A stretch of DNA of 64,000 nt from Hoeflea ulvae (GTDB lineage Bacteria > Pseudomonadota > Alphaproteobacteria > Rhizobiales > Rhizobiaceae), in NCBI RefSeq assembly GCF_026619435.1, contig NZ_JAOVZQ010000001.1, positions 4,867,501 to 4,931,500 on the forward strand, given 5' to 3'. Position 1 is the first letter of the stretch. Every line of letters starts with the position of its first letter. A program made the translations under genes and the position numbers. The notes below the pieces were generated by a model. The model was not told where the DNA came from and did not search any database. It was given only the letters and a program-made list of their open reading frames with translations. Below, one piece after another: positions 1-7,731 of this stretch.

Positions 1-1126
1 CGCCCGCCATGAACAGGAAATCGGAGCTTGCGACCGCTTGATATGTGCGGGGCAAGGTGCCGGCCCATTGGCCGGATGAAAAGGCCGGCATCACGCGATC
101 ATCAGATCCGGCACCATCGAAGGCGAGCGGCGCAATGCAGCGCCGGGCTGCGGCCTCGACCTCGTCAGCCGCATCGACGAATTTGCCGCCGATGCCATGC
201 ACATGCATATGGTCGACGCCTGCCAGACGGTACAGTGCCTGATAGGCGTCAAAGGCCATCCCGAGCAGCGGATGCCGCGACATCGCGCCAAAGCCGTTGC
301 GATGGCCGTGGATTGCCAGATCGGTGTGGTCACGAACGGTCTCCATGCCCGACAACCCGCACCAGTTGAGGCTGGCCATGACGCAGGAACCGCCCTCCGC
401 CCTGACCAGGTCGGCATGGCGGCGCATCGCATCGGTTTCATCGGTAATGTTGAAGGCCATCATTACATCTCGGCCGCTGCGATCGCGATAGGCCCGGATC
501 CGCGCCATCACGGCAGGCACCCGCTCGGCAATCGGCGCGTGGTCGGGATTGGCGCAGACCTCGTCATCCTTGATGAAGTCGACCCCGGCTTCGCAGAGCG
601 TTTCCACCAGATCGGCGATCTCGTCGGACCGCAGGCCGACATTGGGCTTGATGATGGTGCCGAACAGCGGCCGGTCCATAACGCCGAGCCGGGCGCGGGT
701 GCCGGCGATCCCCATTGACGGCATCTGATAGCGCGACCGGTAGGCTTGCGGGATACGGAGCGAAAGCAGCTTGAGGCCGGTGATCTCGCCGATGTCATAG
801 AGATTGCCCGCAACGGTGGCTGCCAGGGTCGGCAGGTTGCTGCCGATATTGGCAACAGGAAAGGCGATCCGGACCCGCGCCCGGCGATAGGGCCCGAAGA
901 CGGCCTTCCGTTCGAGATAGGCGCTTTCCAGGCTCGGCTCTTCCACCGGATCAAGTTCGGTGACCTCGAGCACTTCGGCAGCGGCACGGCTGCGCAGCTC
1001 GTCGGTCTCGCCGGCAACCCGGACAAATGTGCCGCTCGACTGCTCGCCCGCCATCGCGGCCGCGACGCGGGCCGGATCCATCGGCGTCTCGACAATGTAG
1101 CTGGCCTCGATGTTCTCGTTGTTCAT
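1..1126 (-). CDS. RuBisCO-like protein (RLP), C-terminal end cut off by the window edge
   Basis: About 375 residues are visible, starting at the ATG at 1124-1126 (MNNENIEASYIVETP); roughly the last 45 residues lie beyond position 1. RuBisCO large-chain landmarks are present: GTIIKPN at 156-162 (Lys160, but the second Lys of the usual KPK is Asn), the metal-binding KDDE at 186-189, HGHR at 274-277, HVHGIGGK at 308-315 with the loop-6 Lys, and SSGQ in place of SGG. The catalytic Lys and the KDDE suggest an active enzolase/decarboxylase-type RLP rather than a true CO2-fixing RuBisCO. Characterised relatives include the 3-oxo-isoapionate-4-phosphate decarboxylase and transcarboxylase of apiose/apionate breakdown. 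Seven bases separate it from the upstream VOC gene, so it is probably the distal part of the TRAP operon. The exact substrate is not readable from sequence. Confidence 0.85.
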   Translation of the reverse strand, partial: MNNENIEASYIVETPMDPARVAAAMAGEQSSGTFVRVAGETDELRSRAAAEVLEVTELDPVEEPSLESAYLERKAVFGPYRRARVRIAFPVANIGSNLPTLAATVAGNLYDIGEITGLKLLSLRIPQAYRSRYQMPSMGIAGTRARLGVMDRPLFGTIIKPNVGLRSDEIADLVETLCEAGVDFIKDDEVCANPDHAPIAERVPAVMARIRAYRDRSGRDVMMAFNITDETDAMRRHADLVRAEGGSCVMASLNWCGLSGMETVRDHTDLAIHGHRNGFGAMSRHPLLGMAFDAYQALYRLAGVDHMHVHGIGGKFVDAADEVEAAARRCIAPLAFDGAGSDDRVMPAFSSGQWAGTLPRTYQAVASSDFLFMAG

Positions 1127-1133
1127 GCCGGGC

Positions 1134-1673
1134 TCAGATCGTCGCCAGGTCGGGGAAGGGCCGCACCGGATCGCTGCCATCCCAGTTTTCGGATGCGGCA
1201 CGAATCAGGTCGAACATCCGCCCTTTCGGTCCCACCACTTCAGACAGCTCAATCACCGTTCCCGGATGCGCCTCCTCGGCGAAATAGGTGAAACGGCCAT
1301 TCTTGCCGACGCAGCCGCTCATCTTCTCGGTAAAGCCCTCGCCGAGCATGCGCGCCAGATCGGCATCAAAATTTTCGGTCCAATAGGCCACATGCTGCAG
1401 CCCGCGATTACCAGCGCGCATGAAGTCGCGATACATTGACGGCGCGTCGTTGCGGGTCTGGATCAGCTCGACCTGGACATAGCCGGAATTGGCCAGCGCC
1501 ACCGAATTGTGCACATCATAGGACTTGCCTTCGAAACGGTAGTCCTCGATCGGCACCCGCGGATTGTAGAACCAGGGGCCTACGCCCATCACCCGCGACC
1601 AGTGATCCATGCCCGCTTCGATGTCGTCGACAACATATCCCAGTTGCCTGATAGGTCCGAGAAACCTGCTCAT
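1134..1673 (-). CDS. VOC-superfamily (glyoxalase/epimerase-fold) protein
   Basis: A 179-residue protein beginning MSRFLGPIRQLGYVVDD. It has the paired beta-alpha-beta-beta-beta modules of the vicinal oxygen chelate fold. The first module is IRQLGYVVDDIEAGMDHWSR and the second is around GLQHVAYWTENFDADLARM. Candidate metal ligands are the His of QHVAYW and the Glu of VIELSE. Length and pattern resemble methylmalonyl-CoA epimerase-like or glyoxalase_4 proteins. It sits between the TRAP large permease (7 bases away) and the RuBisCO-like gene (7 bases away), so it is translated as part of that operon. An isomerase, epimerase or lyase step on the imported sugar acid is the natural guess, but no substrate can be assigned. 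Confidence 0.75.
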   Translation of the reverse strand: MSRFLGPIRQLGYVVDDIEAGMDHWSRVMGVGPWFYNPRVPIEDYRFEGKSYDVHNSVALANSGYVQVELIQTRNDAPSMYRDFMRAGNRGLQHVAYWTENFDADLARMLGEGFTEKMSGCVGKNGRFTYFAEEAHPGTVIELSEVVGPKGRMFDLIRAASENWDGSDPVRPFPDLATI

Positions 1674-1680
1674 GTCTGCC

Positions 1681-2958
1681 TCATTTCAAAAGATAATTGG
1701 GAAGCCAGGTTGAAAGGGCCGGAACGGCCGAGACAACAATCAGCGCGAGAAGCAGCGGCACCAGGAAGGGCAGCACGCCGCGAATGACAACCGGCACCGG
1801 GATCCTGGTGACGATGGAAACCATGAACAGGCTCATCCCCACCGGCGGCGTCAGCAGGCCGATCATCAGGTTGAGCACGAAGACGATGCCAAGCTGCAGC
1901 GGATCGACACCGGCCAGGGTCAGCGCCGGCGCGATGATTGGCGCGATGATCAGGATGGCGGCAATGGATTCCAGCACCATGCCGACAACCAGCAGCAAGA
2001 TATTGACCAGCAGCAGCAGCATGAAGGGATCATCGGTCAGGCTGAGCAGGATCTGGCTGGCAATCATCGGCACCCGGTCAAGCGTCAGTACCCAGGCAAA
2101 CAGGGCCGCCGCCGACACGATGAACAGGATATTGGCGGTCGACTCTACGGTTTCCCTGAGACAGGCGATCATCTTGGTCATGGTCAGGCTGCGATAGATG
2201 AAGACACCGATCAGGCAGGCATAGGCGACGGTGACGCCCGCCACTTCGGTGGGGCCGAAATAGCCGCTCAGCAAACCGCCGATCAGCAGCACCGGCGCCA
2301 TCAGCGCGGGGAAGGAAATGACGAACTTGGTGGCAACAGCCTTGACGGTCGGGCGCACGGTGTCGCGCGGCAATCCCTTGACCCGGGCCATGATCGCCAC
2401 CTGGATCATCAGCAATGCGGTCAGCAGCAGCGCCGGGATGATGCCCGCCACCAGCAGCTTGACCGCGGACACATTGGCGACGCTGGCATAGATGATGATC
2501 GGGATCGAGGGCGGAAAAATCGGACCGATGGTGGCCGCGGCAATGGTCAGGCCGGCGGCGAAATCCTCGCGATAGCCCTGCGCCTTCATCTGGTTGATCT
2601 GCACCGCGCCCAGCGCCCCGATGTCAGCGAGTGCTGCGCCGGAAATGCCGGAGAAGATCAGGCTGACCAGCACGCTGACCTGCGCCACCGCCCCGCGGAT
2701 ACGGCCAAGCAGCAGCCGCACAAGATCGAACAGATGGGTGGTGACGCCCATGGCGTTGAGGAGATTGGCGGCAAGAATGAACAGTGGCACCGCAAGCAGG
2801 GGCGAGCTGTCCAGCGCATTGAGCGCCCGCTGGGCCAGCACCGAAACCGGCAGATTGTTGGTGACAATGACAATCGCCGAGGAAAGCCCCAGCGAGACCG
2901 CTACCGGCGCGCCGCACACCAGCAGCGCCAGAAAGATGGCAAGGAGAATGAGGCTCAT
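1681..2958 (-). CDS. TRAP transporter large permease, DctM family
   Basis: About 425 residues, very hydrophobic, with some 11-13 predicted membrane spans and the DctM signatures GAALADIGALG and FPPSIPIIIYA. It is the translocating subunit of a Na+-driven tripartite (TRAP) uptake system in the inner membrane. I chose the ATG at 2958 (MSLILLAIFLALLVCGAPV): it overlaps the stop of the small permease by four bases (ATGA), the usual coupling of DctQ and DctM, and the longer frame upstream is only the other frame of DctQ. Its cognate binding protein is at 3494-4531. The operon context (RuBisCO-like protein, VOC protein) points to a carboxylated substrate such as a sugar acid. Confidence 0.93.
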   Translation of the reverse strand: MSLILLAIFLALLVCGAPVAVSLGLSSAIVIVTNNLPVSVLAQRALNALDSSPLLAVPLFILAANLLNAMGVTTHLFDLVRLLLGRIRGAVAQVSVLVSLIFSGISGAALADIGALGAVQINQMKAQGYREDFAAGLTIAAATIGPIFPPSIPIIIYASVANVSAVKLLVAGIIPALLLTALLMIQVAIMARVKGLPRDTVRPTVKAVATKFVISFPALMAPVLLIGGLLSGYFGPTEVAGVTVAYACLIGVFIYRSLTMTKMIACLRETVESTANILFIVSAAALFAWVLTLDRVPMIASQILLSLTDDPFMLLLLVNILLLVVGMVLESIAAILIIAPIIAPALTLAGVDPLQLGIVFVLNLMIGLLTPPVGMSLFMVSIVTRIPVPVVIRGVLPFLVPLLLALIVVSAVPALSTWLPNYLLK

Positions 2959-3470
2959 GGCAGCATGTCCTTGTCGGCCTGATTCGGCCCGTGAAGAATG
3001 TCGGCAATGCGGAAGAGGGCCGCGCATGCGATGAGAACCGTCCCGATCAAGGCCGCTGCGTAATAGCCCCAGTTAGGCATGCCCATTGCCGGGGTCAGGA
3101 ATTTGCCGGCCCGCGGCAGGAATGCGGCAAAGCCCCAAAGCGTGAAACCGGCAAAAGCCAGGGTGGCCAGTTCCTGCGCCACATGCAGGCTGCGGCGGGC
3201 GCGACCGCCCAGCATGTCGGGCACCACGGTGACCGCCACCATCTGGTGATTGAGCACCAATGCGGGGATAGCGAGAAACACCAGACCGATGCAGCAGAAA
3301 CGCGCCAGTTCATCGGCCCAGGGCAGGCCCAGATCGAAGATGTTGCGCGCCACCACCTGCACCGCGATCAGAGCCGCCATCAAGGCGAGCATGGCGATGC
3401 CGATTGCAGTACCCGCATCAGCCAGCCGCGCCATTGCGGCGCGGCCACTTTTGGTATGTTGACGGGGCAT
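2955..3470 (-). CDS. TRAP transporter small permease, DctQ family
   Basis: A 171-residue protein with four hydrophobic segments and the DctQ hallmark LPWADELARF (residues about 50-59). It is the small membrane subunit of the TRAP system, bridging binding protein and large permease. The start MPRQHTKSGRAAMARL at 3470 could alternatively be the second Met, twelve residues in. It follows the binding-protein gene by 23 bases and overlaps the large-permease start by four. Confidence 0.9.
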   Translation of the reverse strand: MPRQHTKSGRAAMARLADAGTAIGIAMLALMAALIAVQVVARNIFDLGLPWADELARFCCIGLVFLAIPALVLNHQMVAVTVVPDMLGGRARRSLHVAQELATLAFAGFTLWGFAAFLPRAGKFLTPAMGMPNWGYYAAALIGTVLIACAALFRIADILHGPNQADKDMLP

Positions 3471-3493
3471 CCCCGATCCTCCGGCCGCGACGA

Positions 3494-4531
3494 TCAGGCG
3501 ACCGCGGCAATCTTGGCATAAAGGTCGCCGAATTTCTCGCCGAAGCGTTCATCGACCAGCGCCTTGACCGAGCTGCGGAATTCCTCGAGCTTCAGACCGT
3601 CGTCTTCGCCGATCACGGTCATGCCGAGATCCCGCAATTCCTGGGTCTCCGATTCTTCCTTGTCGAGAATGGCATTGGTCGCCTTGATGCGGGTCTCTTC
3701 CGCCGCGGTGGTGACGGCCTGTTTCTGCTCGGCCGACAGCCCCTGCCAGACATCCTCATTCATCACCACCATCTCGGCATTGGACATGTGCCCCGTCAGC
3801 ATCAGGTGCGACTGCACATCATAGAGCTTGACCGAGAGGACGACATTGACCGGGTTTTCCTGACCGGCGACGACACCTGTGGCCAGCGCGGTGGGGACTT
3901 CCGACCAGTCGACCGGCACAGCAACCGCGCCCATGCCCTCGACGGCGGTGGTGTAGATCGGAAACGGAACCGCGCGGATTTTCACGCCGGCCAGATCGGC
4001 GGGTGCATACACGGCCTTGTTGGCGGTCAGGTTGCGGCGGCCAAAATAATGGGCATAGATCACGCGCACATTGGCAGCGGCAATCAGGCCTTCATTGAGT
4101 TCCTGCATCACCGGCGAATTGACATCGGTGACCTTCAGCAGGTGGTCGACATCGCGATAGAGGTAAGGCGTGTCGAGTGCGGCAAACGGCTCGTAAAGCG
4201 AGCCGATGCCGCCAGCGGTATTGTGCGACAGCGCGATGCTGCCGAGCGAGACCGCTTCGGCCAGTTCCTGCAGCTTGCCGAGTTGTGACGCCGGAAACAC
4301 CTCAACCGCGATGTCGCCACCGGAGGACTGGCCCAGCGCTTCGGCGAACCAGTCGGCCTGGGCGCCGGCGACCGATGCGGGCTCGTTGTTGTGGCCGTAG
4401 CGCAGCGTCAGCGAGGGTGCTGCCTGCGCCAATCCCGGCATCAGCGCCAGGGCGCCGGCCCCCAGCCCCATGCCAAGTGCTGTGCGACGGGTGATTTCGG
4501 TTGAACGGATCAACGATTTGCGTTCTGTCAT
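3494..4531 (-). CDS. TRAP transporter solute-binding protein, DctP family
   Basis: A 345-residue periplasmic binding protein. The N-terminus has a twin-arginine-like export signal (TRRTALGMG, residues 15-23) followed by a hydrophobic stretch ending near AQA, so Tat export is likely. The mature part shows the DctP pattern: LRYGHNNEP at its start, a central LAGVKIRAVP with the Arg that binds a substrate carboxylate in characterised DctPs, and GVVAGQENPV about 40 residues later. It would capture a carboxylate for the permeases encoded downstream. It is the first gene of the minus-strand operon and is divergent from the LacI-type regulator at 4652. Confidence 0.92.
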   Translation of the reverse strand: MTERKSLIRSTEITRRTALGMGLGAGALALMPGLAQAAPSLTLRYGHNNEPASVAGAQADWFAEALGQSSGGDIAVEVFPASQLGKLQELAEAVSLGSIALSHNTAGGIGSLYEPFAALDTPYLYRDVDHLLKVTDVNSPVMQELNEGLIAAANVRVIYAHYFGRRNLTANKAVYAPADLAGVKIRAVPFPIYTTAVEGMGAVAVPVDWSEVPTALATGVVAGQENPVNVVLSVKLYDVQSHLMLTGHMSNAEMVVMNEDVWQGLSAEQKQAVTTAAEETRIKATNAILDKEESETQELRDLGMTVIGEDDGLKLEEFRSSVKALVDERFGEKFGDLYAKIAAVA

Positions 4532-4554
4532 AGTGACCTCCCATGATTTGTTTT

Positions 4555-4571
4555 GAGGTGTACGCCACCTC
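4555..4571. promoter_or_regulatory. Perfect inverted repeat in the TRAP/LacI divergent promoter region
   Basis: GAGGTG-TACGC-CACCTC is a perfect 6-bp inverted repeat 24 bases before the binding-protein start, inside the 120-base space shared with the divergent regulator gene. A regulator of the neighbouring LacI type is the natural candidate to bind here. A looser pair (TTCGT and ACGAA) lies just to its right. Binding is inferred, not shown. Confidence 0.45.
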
Positions 4572-4651
4572 CGAAAAACTTCGTCTCTCCCGAAAACACG
4601 AAGCTTGACAGAAGGATAGGAACAGATATTTGGGGCGTCAAACGCGATTAA

Positions 4652-5740
4652 ATGATGGGTTTTGATGTGTTCGAGCAGACTGCACCGAGCAAGCGTGCGC
4701 CCCAGATGACCGATGTCGCCGCGGCGGCCAAGGTCTCTATGGCAACGGTGGATCGCGTGCTCAACCGGCGCAAGGGCGTCAAGCAGCGCACCACCGAGCG
4801 GGTTCTGCAGGCCGCGCTTGATCTCGGCTTTCTCACGGCTGGCGAATTCGAACTGATCGCCACGCCGCGCCCGCCCAACATCGTGTTCCTGCTGCCCGCA
4901 GGCGCCAATCCCTATCTGCGGCTGCTTGGTGAAAAGCTGCGGGTGCGGGCTGCCGCCAAGGGCCGCGATGCGCCGTCAATCCGCTGCATCTTCATCGAAA
5001 GTTTCAACGCGCGTGCGCTGGCCGATGCCCTGCGCCACCACGCAGCCTGGGCCGATGGCATCGCCTTCATGGCGATCGACCATCCGGAAGTGCGCGAGGC
5101 GGTCGAGGCAGTGACATCGGCGGGCACCCGTGTGGTGACCATCGTTTCCGACCTGCCGCATCCGGCGCGAATGGGCTTTGTCGGACTCGACAACCAGTCG
5201 GCCGGACGGACGGCCGCAATGCTTCTGGCCCGCTTCAGCAAGAAGACCAGCGGAAGCCTGGCGCTGGTGGCGGGCTCGCGCAATTACCGCACCCATTCCG
5301 AACGCGAGGCCGGGTTTCTGGCGTTGCTCGAGGAGATGTATCCCGACCTGCGCGTGGTCGGGGTGCGCGAGGGTCATGACGATGCCGGCGAGAATTACCG
5401 CCACGCCATGTCCCTGCTGCAGCAGCACCCGGATCTGATCGGAATCTACAATGTCGGCGGATCATCCAACGGCATCGCCCGGGCGCTGGTCGAACTGAAC
5501 CGGGCGGGTGATGTGTTGTTCATCGGCCATGGGCTGACGGCCGACACCCGCAAGTTCCTGATTGACGGCACCATGGATGCCATCATCGACGCCAATCCGG
5601 ACACCATATTGTCAAATGCCATCAGCCTGCTCTGCGCTCCACCCGGCCAGATGCTGGCCGGCCATGGCCAGAGCGCCTCGCGGATGGACATCTTCTTTCG
5701 CGAAAACCTGCCGTCGGGAACCGGCGTCCCGCTGTCCTGA
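4652..5740 (+). CDS. LacI-family transcriptional regulator (sugar-binding type)
   Basis: A 362-residue repressor-type protein. The N-terminal helix-turn-helix reads TDVAAAAKVSMATVDRVLNR (about residues 20-39), the LacI pattern. A periplasmic-binding-protein-like ligand domain follows, with NIVFLLPAGANPY near residue 75 and a late IYNVGGSSNGIARAL segment. The ligand domain is close to ribose/sugar binding-protein domains (Peripla_BP_4 type). Two ATGs stand in tandem (4652, 4655). It is divergent from the TRAP/RLP operon and convergent with the DeoR gene, so it most likely controls the TRAP operon in response to its substrate. Confidence 0.85.
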   Translation: MMGFDVFEQTAPSKRAPQMTDVAAAAKVSMATVDRVLNRRKGVKQRTTERVLQAALDLGFLTAGEFELIATPRPPNIVFLLPAGANPYLRLLGEKLRVRAAAKGRDAPSIRCIFIESFNARALADALRHHAAWADGIAFMAIDHPEVREAVEAVTSAGTRVVTIVSDLPHPARMGFVGLDNQSAGRTAAMLLARFSKKTSGSLALVAGSRNYRTHSEREAGFLALLEEMYPDLRVVGVREGHDDAGENYRHAMSLLQQHPDLIGIYNVGGSSNGIARALVELNRAGDVLFIGHGLTADTRKFLIDGTMDAIIDANPDTILSNAISLLCAPPGQMLAGHGQSASRMDIFFRENLPSGTGVPLS

Positions 5741-5758
5741 CCGTTCTATGGCGGCGTC

Positions 5759-6568
5759 CTATACGGCGATCAGCACTTCGACGCCGCGTCGCTCGAATTC
5801 CTTGGCGTCGGAATCGGATATGCCGTCATCGGTGATGAAGGAATGCACCAGCTCCAGCGCGCCGAGACGGGTGAACGAGGTGCGGTTGATCTTGGTCGAA
5901 TCCGCCACGAGATAAACATGGCTCGCCGCCTTGATCATCGCTTCCTTCAATTGCAGGTCGGCAAAGCTCGGATAGGTCAGGCCCGCATCCAGCGCCACGC
6001 CCGCTGTCGCCAGGAACAGCTTGCCGGCAAAAATGCTGCGGAAATATTCGACCGACTTGTCCCCCGACAGCGACAGCGTCGGCGCCTTGAACTGGCCGCC
6101 GGGCATATGTACCGCAAATCCGGGGATGGTGCCGAGGATCACCGCGATGTTGAGCGCATTGGTGATGACGGTGAGATTCTTGCGCGCGCCAAGTCGGGTG
6201 GCGATCTCGGTCGTCGTCGTTCCGGCATCGAGAATCAGGGTTTCGCCATCGGCAACCAGATTGGCACCATAGGCGCCGATCTTGCGTTTCTTGTCCATAT
6301 TGACCTGGTGATGCAGCACGAAGCCCTGCATCTGACCGCGCATGGCATTGAGAAAGGCGCCGCCATGTTCGCGGGTGATATGGCCTTCCTTTTCCAGCCG
6401 CTCGAGGTCCTGGCGGATCGTGGCTTCAGAAACCTGGAACGCAGCGGAAAGATCGCGGACGCGGGCCGAACCCTCCTCCTCGATCCATTCGAGAATTCGA
6501 CGTCGGCGAGGCTCGGACAACAGGCCGGCCATGTTTGCGTTGCGTTCTGTGTCCGGTTGTTCCTGCAA
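5759..6568 (-). CDS. DeoR/GlpR-family transcriptional regulator
   Basis: 269 residues. The N-terminal winged helix-turn-helix is typical: RRRRILEWIEEEGSARVRDL, then FQVSEATIRQDLERLEKEGHITREHGGA. The DeoR sensor domain follows, with DAGTTTTEIA and the late LVADSTKINRTSF. Sensor domains of this class bind sugar phosphates. I prefer a TTG start at 6568 because AAGGAG sits seven bases upstream; the first ATG (6532) has no ribosome binding site. It is the last gene of the minus-strand ABC-transporter operon and probably responds to a phosphorylated intermediate made by the FGGY kinase. Confidence 0.88.
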   Translation of the reverse strand: MQEQPDTERNANMAGLLSEPRRRRILEWIEEEGSARVRDLSAAFQVSEATIRQDLERLEKEGHITREHGGAFLNAMRGQMQGFVLHHQVNMDKKRKIGAYGANLVADGETLILDAGTTTTEIATRLGARKNLTVITNALNIAVILGTIPGFAVHMPGGQFKAPTLSLSGDKSVEYFRSIFAGKLFLATAGVALDAGLTYPSFADLQLKEAMIKAASHVYLVADSTKINRTSFTRLGALELVHSFITDDGISDSDAKEFERRGVEVLIAV

Positions 6569-6663
6569 GCTTTAACTCCTTGAAATCGGACTGCCTGACC
6601 CGAATGACCAACTCACTTAGATTCTAACGCCTACAAGAGCAACATTTGATCCCGATTTCCGCC

Positions 6664-7731
6664 CTATCGGCTTTGCGCCATCTCCTGCGCCAGAGCCACC
6701 TTCGTCTGCAGTCGGCTCTGTGCCTGGTCAATGACCACCGCCGCGATGATCACCAGACCCTTTACCACCATCTGCCAGAAGGACGACACTCCCATCATGA
6801 CCAGACCGTCGGACAGGATGCCGATGACGAACGCGCCGATGATGGTGCCGACAATCCGGCCCCGCCCGCCGGACATCGATGTGCCCCCCAGCACCGCGGC
6901 GGCAATGGCGTTGAGCTCGAAGAATTCCCCCGTGGCCGGGTGCGCGGCCCTGAGTTGCGATGCGATGATCAGCCCAACCACCGCCGCCATCAGCCCGGCG
7001 AACATATAGACGAACATCTTCACCCGGTTGACCCGGACGCCGGACAGCGCAGCACCGCGTTCATTGCCGCCGACCGCATAAATCTGTCGGCCCAGCGGCG
7101 TGCGCGTGGCGATATAGGACGCTCCCAGCGTCACCGCGATCAGCATCCAGATCATCACCGGAAGGCCTAAGAAATTGCCGGTGCCGATCAGGGGGAAGGT
7201 GTCGGACCCGTATTCGGGATTGCCGTTGAGATTGGGGAAGGTCCGTCCGCCGGAAAACAGCAGCGCCGCGCCGCGGGCGACATACAGCATCCCCAGGGTG
7301 GCGATGAACGGCGCAACATTGAGCCTGGTGATCAGGATCCCGTTGATCCATCCGACAAACACGCCGGCCAGGCAGACGATTGCGGCGATCTCGAGCGTGT
7401 TGAACTGGATTGACCATCCCATGCCGATATCGATCCCGTTCAGCACCAGCCAGCCGGCGACCATGCTGGTCAGCCCCACCACCGAGCCGACCGACAGGTC
7501 GATGCCGCCGGTTATGATGACAAAGGTCATGCCGATGGCCAGAAAGGCATTGATCGCGACATGCTTGGAAATCAGGATGGCGTTGGCCGTGCTGAGGAAG
7601 TTGGGCGCCATCAGCGAGAAGAAGGCGAAGACCAGCAACAGCGCGACCAGCGTCCGCGCCTTGAGCAACAGCAAAAGCCAGTCCCGGCCGGATGCGGATT
7701 TCGGTCCGGCATGTTCACTCGCTGACATCAT
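6664..7731 (-). CDS. Ribose-type ABC transporter permease
   Basis: 355 residues with about ten hydrophobic spans and the RbsC-family signature GGIDLSVGSVVGL, plus the late LGGTSMSGGRGRIVGTIIGA. It forms the inner-membrane channel of a pentose/hexose importer. The start ATGATG at 7731 overlaps the stop of the ATPase gene by four bases. The frame happens to stay open upstream across the ATPase gene, but that extension has no membrane-protein character and is rejected. Partners are the ATPase at 7728-9272 and the binding protein at 10063-11004. Confidence 0.93.
   Translation of the reverse strand: MMSASEHAGPKSASGRDWLLLLLKARTLVALLLVFAFFSLMAPNFLSTANAILISKHVAINAFLAIGMTFVIITGGIDLSVGSVVGLTSMVAGWLVLNGIDIGMGWSIQFNTLEIAAIVCLAGVFVGWINGILITRLNVAPFIATLGMLYVARGAALLFSGGRTFPNLNGNPEYGSDTFPLIGTGNFLGLPVMIWMLIAVTLGASYIATRTPLGRQIYAVGGNERGAALSGVRVNRVKMFVYMFAGLMAAVVGLIIASQLRAAHPATGEFFELNAIAAAVLGGTSMSGGRGRIVGTIIGAFVIGILSDGLVMMGVSSFWQMVVKGLVIIAAVVIDQAQSRLQTKVALAQEMAQSR

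Noticed and set aside
1..1126. A true CO2-fixing RuBisCO large subunit
   Set aside because: There is no small-subunit or Calvin-cycle gene nearby, the KPK motif reads KPN and SGG reads SGQ; it is an RLP of a catabolic operon.
6617..6627. TTAG-ATT-CTAA in the DeoR promoter region
   Set aside because: It resembles the aromatic-cluster operator, but the spacer is three, not four, bases and the locus is unrelated, so it is probably chance.
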